This document shows positions 6,040 to 7,928 of a stretch of 7,928 nt of DNA, piece by piece (position 1 is the first letter of the stretch; each line of letters begins with the position of its first letter). This DNA is from Microbacteriaceae bacterium. GTDB lineage: Bacteria; Actinomycetota; Actinomycetes; Actinomycetales; Microbacteriaceae. A program made the translations under genes and the position numbers. The DNA lies in assembly GCA_017744755.1 (NCBI GenBank), contig JAGIAU010000092.1, positions 1 to 7,928 on the forward strand. The letters are read 5' to 3'. Under the pieces are notes generated by a model, which was not told where the DNA came from, did no database searches, and worked only from the letters and a program-made list of their open reading frames with translations.

Positions 6040-6941
6040 ACCTCGTCGCGCACCCGACGGGCGCCGTCGATCGGCAGCGCCGCCGGGTCGTCGAGCTCCC
6101 AGTTCAGGTAGCGCCGTCCTGGATACACCGGACACGCGTCCCCGCAGCCCATCGTCACGACGACGTCGGAGGCCTGGACGACCTCGGTCGTCAGCGGCTT
6201 CGGGAACTCCTGCGCGAACGGCACGCCGATCTCGTCGAGGAGACGGCGGATCGCGGGCTCGACTGCCGGCGCCGGGGCGGTGCCGGCCGATCGGACATGG
6301 ATCCGGTCGCCGGCGATGTGCTGCATGATCGAGGACGCGAGCTGGGAGCGCCCCGCGTTGTGCACGCAGACGAAGAGCACCTCCGGTGTCCCCTTCGGGC
6401 TCAGTCCGCTCGCCGTCGCGAGGGCGCTCAGCCGATCGGTCGCGTACTTCGTCGTGAGCGTCGGCAGGTAGGTGCGGATGCGGGCTCGCTCCGCGAGCAG
6501 TGCATAGCTCTCGGCGACGTACTTGCGCACGGTCTCCGGGGAGAACACGCTCGCGTAGCGGTACTGCAGCTGCCGCGCGATCCGCTCCACGGTCGGCGGC
6601 AGGCCGGCGTCGCCGACCCGGCGCAGACCTGCCTGGCCCGGCGCCGCGGCGAGCAGCCGTCCGAATCGCATCCAGGCGTCGGCGGTGAGCAGCACCGTCT
6701 CGCCGTCGACCCGCTCGATCAGCCCGGCCGCCTCGAGCGCATCAAGCTGGAGGTCGACCGTGTGCTCCTCGGCGTCGACGCGCCGGGCGATCTGGTGCGC
6801 GCCGAGACCGCCGGCGGGCTCGGCGGCGATCGAGCTCAGGATGCGGAGCCGATCGGCATCGGCGGCGGCGGAGATCTGCGCCGCGCGGCGGAGCGCGTCC
6901 GCCTGGTCGATGGGCCGCGGCTGGCTGCGTTCGCGGCTCAT
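6000..6941 (-). CDS. ArsR-like HTH / three-helix linker / LMW-PTP (ArsC) fusion protein
   Basis: The 313-residue protein has three parts. Residues about 13-95 are an ArsR-like winged helix (ISAAADADRLRILSSIA, then HQIARRVDAEEHTVDLQLDALEAAGLIERV). Residues about 115-175 are helical (PPTVERIARQLQYRYASVF, then VAESYALL) and resemble the N-terminal three-helix bundle of actinobacterial arsenate reductase/protein tyrosine phosphatase proteins. Residues about 186-313 are an LMW-PTP domain with the phosphate-binding loop CVHNAGRS (C192 to R198, the CX5R motif), the MGCGDACP segment (C266, C270) and WELDDP with the probable general-acid aspartate. Related actinobacterial enzymes reduce arsenate with mycothiol and mycoredoxin. 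All three cysteines are in the catalytic domain, so the HTH has no cysteine site of its own for arsenite. The ATG is four bases after the arsR stop. The gene is the last of its cluster and overlaps the convergent regulator gene by 40 bp. Whether it still binds DNA or is mainly an enzyme is open. Confidence 0.85.
   Translation of the reverse strand: MSRERSQPRPIDQADALRRAAQISAAADADRLRILSSIAAEPAGGLGAHQIARRVDAEEHTVDLQLDALEAAGLIERVDGETVLLTADAWMRFGRLLAAAPGQAGLRRVGDAGLPPTVERIARQLQYRYASVFSPETVRKYVAESYALLAERARIRTYLPTLTTKYATDRLSALATASGLSPKGTPEVLFVCVHNAGRSQLASSIMQHIAGDRIHVRSAGTAPAPAVEPAIRRLLDEIGVPFAQEFPKPLTTEVVQASDVVVTMGCGDACPVYPGRRYLNWELDDPAALPIDGARRVRDEVYDRVERLTASIT
6012..6025. repeat. Short hairpin in the convergent gene overlap
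   Basis: AGCGG (6012-6016) and CCGCT (6021-6025) pair around a TGAG loop, inside the 40-bp overlap of the two converging genes. It could assist termination in both directions, but the stem is only 5 bp and lies within both coding regions, so a chance origin is likely. Confidence 0.2.
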
Positions 6942-6945
6942 CGCG

Positions 6946-7269
6946 TCACCGCAGCAGATCCTCGACCGACGCTCGCCGCGCCGGGGCGATGGAGAGCCGC
7001 ACCTGCCGCCCGATGGGCTCCTTCACCACGACGCCGTCCTCGACGAGGATGTGCACGTGATGCGTGATCGTCGGCTGCCGCAGCCCGAGCGCGTCGGCCA
7101 GTTCGCCGACGGTCGTCTCGCCGGTCGGCGAGGCGAGGATGAGCCCGAGCATCTGGATGCGCGTCGGGTCCGCGACGGCTCGGAGCGTTCTCGCGATCTC
7201 CTCCGCCGCCGAGCGGTCCAGCGTCTGACCGCGCACCGGCATCGCCGGCTGCTTCGCGGGTTCCGTCAC
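6946..7269 (-). CDS. arsR: ArsR/SmtB-family transcriptional repressor without cysteines
   Basis: This is a 107-residue dimeric winged-helix repressor of the usual ArsR size. Residues 25-48 (IARTLRAVADPTRIQMLGLILAS) form the opening helices, with the family hallmark ADPTRIQML, and 53-81 form the HTH (TVGELADALGLRQPTITHHVHILVEDGVV), followed by the beta wing (VKEPIGRQVRLSI). Classical ArsR proteins sense arsenite through an ELCVCDL-type segment; the equivalent here reads ETTVGELAD, and the whole protein contains no cysteine, so the ligand and sensing site are uncertain. The start is taken as GTG at 7269 because a TACACT -10 box lies exactly 7 bases upstream, which suggests a leaderless transcript; ATG at 7242 (residue 10) is an alternative. 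It lies between two arsenate-reductase-like genes on the same strand, four bases before the fusion gene, and probably controls this cluster. Confidence 0.88.
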   Translation of the reverse strand: MTEPAKQPAMPVRGQTLDRSAAEEIARTLRAVADPTRIQMLGLILASPTGETTVGELADALGLRQPTITHHVHILVEDGVVVKEPIGRQVRLSIAPARRASVEDLLR

Positions 7270-7286
7270 GCGGGGGAGTGTATCCC
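7270..7286 (-). promoter_or_regulatory. Candidate leaderless promoter and operator for arsR
   Basis: On the - strand TACACT (7282 down to 7277) matches the -10 consensus at the key T-A and final T positions and is followed by seven bases and then the GTG start, so a transcript starting 7 bases downstream would begin at the start codon itself. No Shine-Dalgarno sequence is visible, which fits leaderless translation, common in Actinomycetota. A small dyad GGGA-N5-TCCC (7274-7286) is centred on the -10 box and could be an autoregulatory site. No convincing -35 hexamer is found. The 46-base gap between arsR and the upstream arsC would be just large enough for this internal promoter. Confidence 0.4.
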
Positions 7287-7315
7287 GGTGAGGTGACGCG
7301 GCGGGACATCGGGGT

Positions 7316-7753
7316 TCACGCCCTCGTCGTCACCGGCACGCCGAGCGACTCGAGCAGGCCGATGACCCGCTGCTCGATGTCGTCGCGGATCGCGCGGACC
7401 GTCTCGAGGTCCTTGCCCTTCGGGTCCGTGAGCTCCCAGTCCTCGTAGCGCTTGCCGGGGTAGTAGGGGCACTCGTCGCCGCAACCCATCGTGATGATCG
7501 CGTCGGCGGCCTGCAGGCCGACGGTCGTCCAGGGCTTCGGGTACTCCTTCGAGATGTCGATGCCCCGCTCCGCCATGACCGCGATCGCGACCGGGTTCAC
7601 CTGATCGGCGGGCTCCGAGCCTCCTGAGGTGCCGACGGCACGGTCGCCTGCGTAGTGCTCGAAGAACCCGAGCGCCATCTGGGAGCGGCCCGCGTTGTGC
7701 ACGCAGAGGAACAGGACGTGGGGGCGGGCGTCGGTGTCGGTTTCGGTGGCCAT
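7316..7753 (-). CDS. arsC: Arsenate reductase of the LMW-PTP, mycothiol-dependent type
   Basis: The 145-residue cytoplasmic enzyme is expected to convert arsenate to arsenite. The N-terminal phosphate/arsenate-binding loop is CVHNAGRSQMA (C17 to R23, CX5R). It is followed by GGSEPAD, YPKPWT, and the segment MGCGDECPYYPGKRYEDWELTDP, with C91, C95 and the probable general acid at Asp110. These are the features of actinobacterial ArsC proteins such as the Corynebacterium glutamicum arsenate:mycothiol transferases; use of mycothiol here is inferred from that family. The ATG at 7751-7753 is preceded by AGGAG with 8-base spacing. It follows the next upstream gene by 11 bases and is 46 bases before arsR, so it belongs to a cluster whose main promoter is outside the window. 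An LMW protein tyrosine phosphatase role is the alternative, but the MGCGDECP segment favours ArsC. Confidence 0.92.
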   Translation of the reverse strand: MATETDTDARPHVLFLCVHNAGRSQMALGFFEHYAGDRAVGTSGGSEPADQVNPVAIAVMAERGIDISKEYPKPWTTVGLQAADAIITMGCGDECPYYPGKRYEDWELTDPKGKDLETVRAIRDDIEQRVIGLLESLGVPVTTRA

Positions 7754-7761
7754 TTCGGTGT

Positions 7762-7767
7762 CTCCTA
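7762..7767 (-). promoter_or_regulatory. Shine-Dalgarno of arsC embedded in the upstream stop codon
   Basis: On the - strand the sequence TAGGAG runs from 7767 to 7762: TAG is the stop of the upstream phosphatase-like gene and AGGAG is the ribosome binding site of arsC, 8 bases before its ATG. Terminating ribosomes would sit directly on the next initiation site, so translation of the two genes is probably coupled. Confidence 0.75.
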
Positions 7768-7928
7768 TGGGCTTGGCGCGAGGTGGGGGAGCAGGGCTCG
7801 GATGCGGGCGGCGAGCTCGTCGTAGGCCCGGTCGTACGCGGCCCGGCTGCCCGTCCGGACCGGGTCTGCGACCGCCCAGTGGGCCGCGTCGGCGCCGTCG
7901 AGCTCCCCGTGCGCGGCATCGCAGACCG
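7765..7928 (-). CDS. LMW-PTP-like / arsenate reductase-like protein, C-terminal end only
   Basis: The last 53 codons of a gene that continues past the right edge; it has no start in the window. The visible frame begins VCDAAHGELDGADAAHWAVADP and ends PHLAPSP before TAG. The pattern of Val-Cys-Asp, then His-Trp followed by an Asp-Pro, then a helix rich in Asp, Glu, Leu and Arg (YDELAARIRALL) matches the end of LMW-PTP/arsenate reductase domains in actinobacteria, with the aspartate of ADPV at the place of the general acid. It aligns in layout with the DWELTDP tail of the neighbouring arsC. The competing frame over this stretch is arginine- and proline-rich and merges into a shadow of arsC. Any N-terminal domain, such as another HTH, cannot be seen. 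Confidence 0.7.
   Translation of the reverse strand, partial: VCDAAHGELDGADAAHWAVADPVRTGSRAAYDRAYDELAARIRALLPHLAPSP

Noticed and set aside
5733..7067. 444-codon + strand open frame opposite the fusion gene
   Set aside because: It is Arg-rich antisense sequence without motifs, opposite a well-supported three-domain protein.
7266..7919. 217-codon - strand open frame at the right edge
   Set aside because: It is Arg/Pro-rich and runs across arsC in the wrong frame. Another frame at the edge gives the LMW-PTP-like tail that ends in TAG at 7765-7767.

Overview
The window is about 70% G+C, with strongly GC-rich third codon positions, GTG as well as ATG starts, and two arsenate reductase-like phosphatases of the kind that work with mycothiol in Actinomycetota. 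I infer a high-GC actinobacterium, plausibly Micrococcales (Microbacteriaceae-like). There are no rRNA, tRNA, CRISPR or transposase signals.

Layout, left to right. (1) Positions 3-1202, + strand: most of a major facilitator superfamily (MFS) transporter whose start lies outside the window. (2) Positions 1203-1563: a 361-base gap rich in symmetric DNA. It holds a 68-bp dyad built from four copies of a 10-bp motif, two copies of an AT-rich site (TTTACATAG-N8-CTATG) exactly 55 bp apart, a TATGAT -10 candidate and an 18-bp perfect palindrome. This gap is very probably the control region of the next operon. (3) Positions 1564-6039, + strand: a tightly packed high-affinity phosphate uptake operon, pstS-pstC-pstA-pstB, followed by an ATGA-overlapping gene for an OmpR/PhoB-type winged-helix protein with a degenerate receiver domain. 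phoU is not present in this run. (4) Positions 6000-7928, - strand: an arsenic-type cluster transcribed toward the pst operon. Read in its own direction it has the last 53 codons of a low-molecular-weight tyrosine phosphatase (LMW-PTP)-like protein at the window edge, a stand-alone arsC-like LMW-PTP, a cysteine-free ArsR-family repressor, and a fusion of an ArsR-like HTH, a three-helix linker and an LMW-PTP/ArsC domain. The last gene of each cluster overlaps the other tail to tail by 40 bp.

How the genes may work together: arsenate is a phosphate analogue that enters cells through phosphate transporters. PstSCAB would supply phosphate selectively, and the LMW-PTP/ArsC enzymes would reduce arsenate that gets in. 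The winged-helix protein, the ArsR and the HTH-PTP fusion are candidate regulators. No arsenite efflux pump (ArsB, ACR3) is visible; if there is one, it lies beyond the right edge or elsewhere.

The least ordinary elements are the pseudo-receiver regulator at the end of the pst operon, the HTH-PTP fusion beside a cysteine-free ArsR, and the symmetric DNA upstream of pstS.
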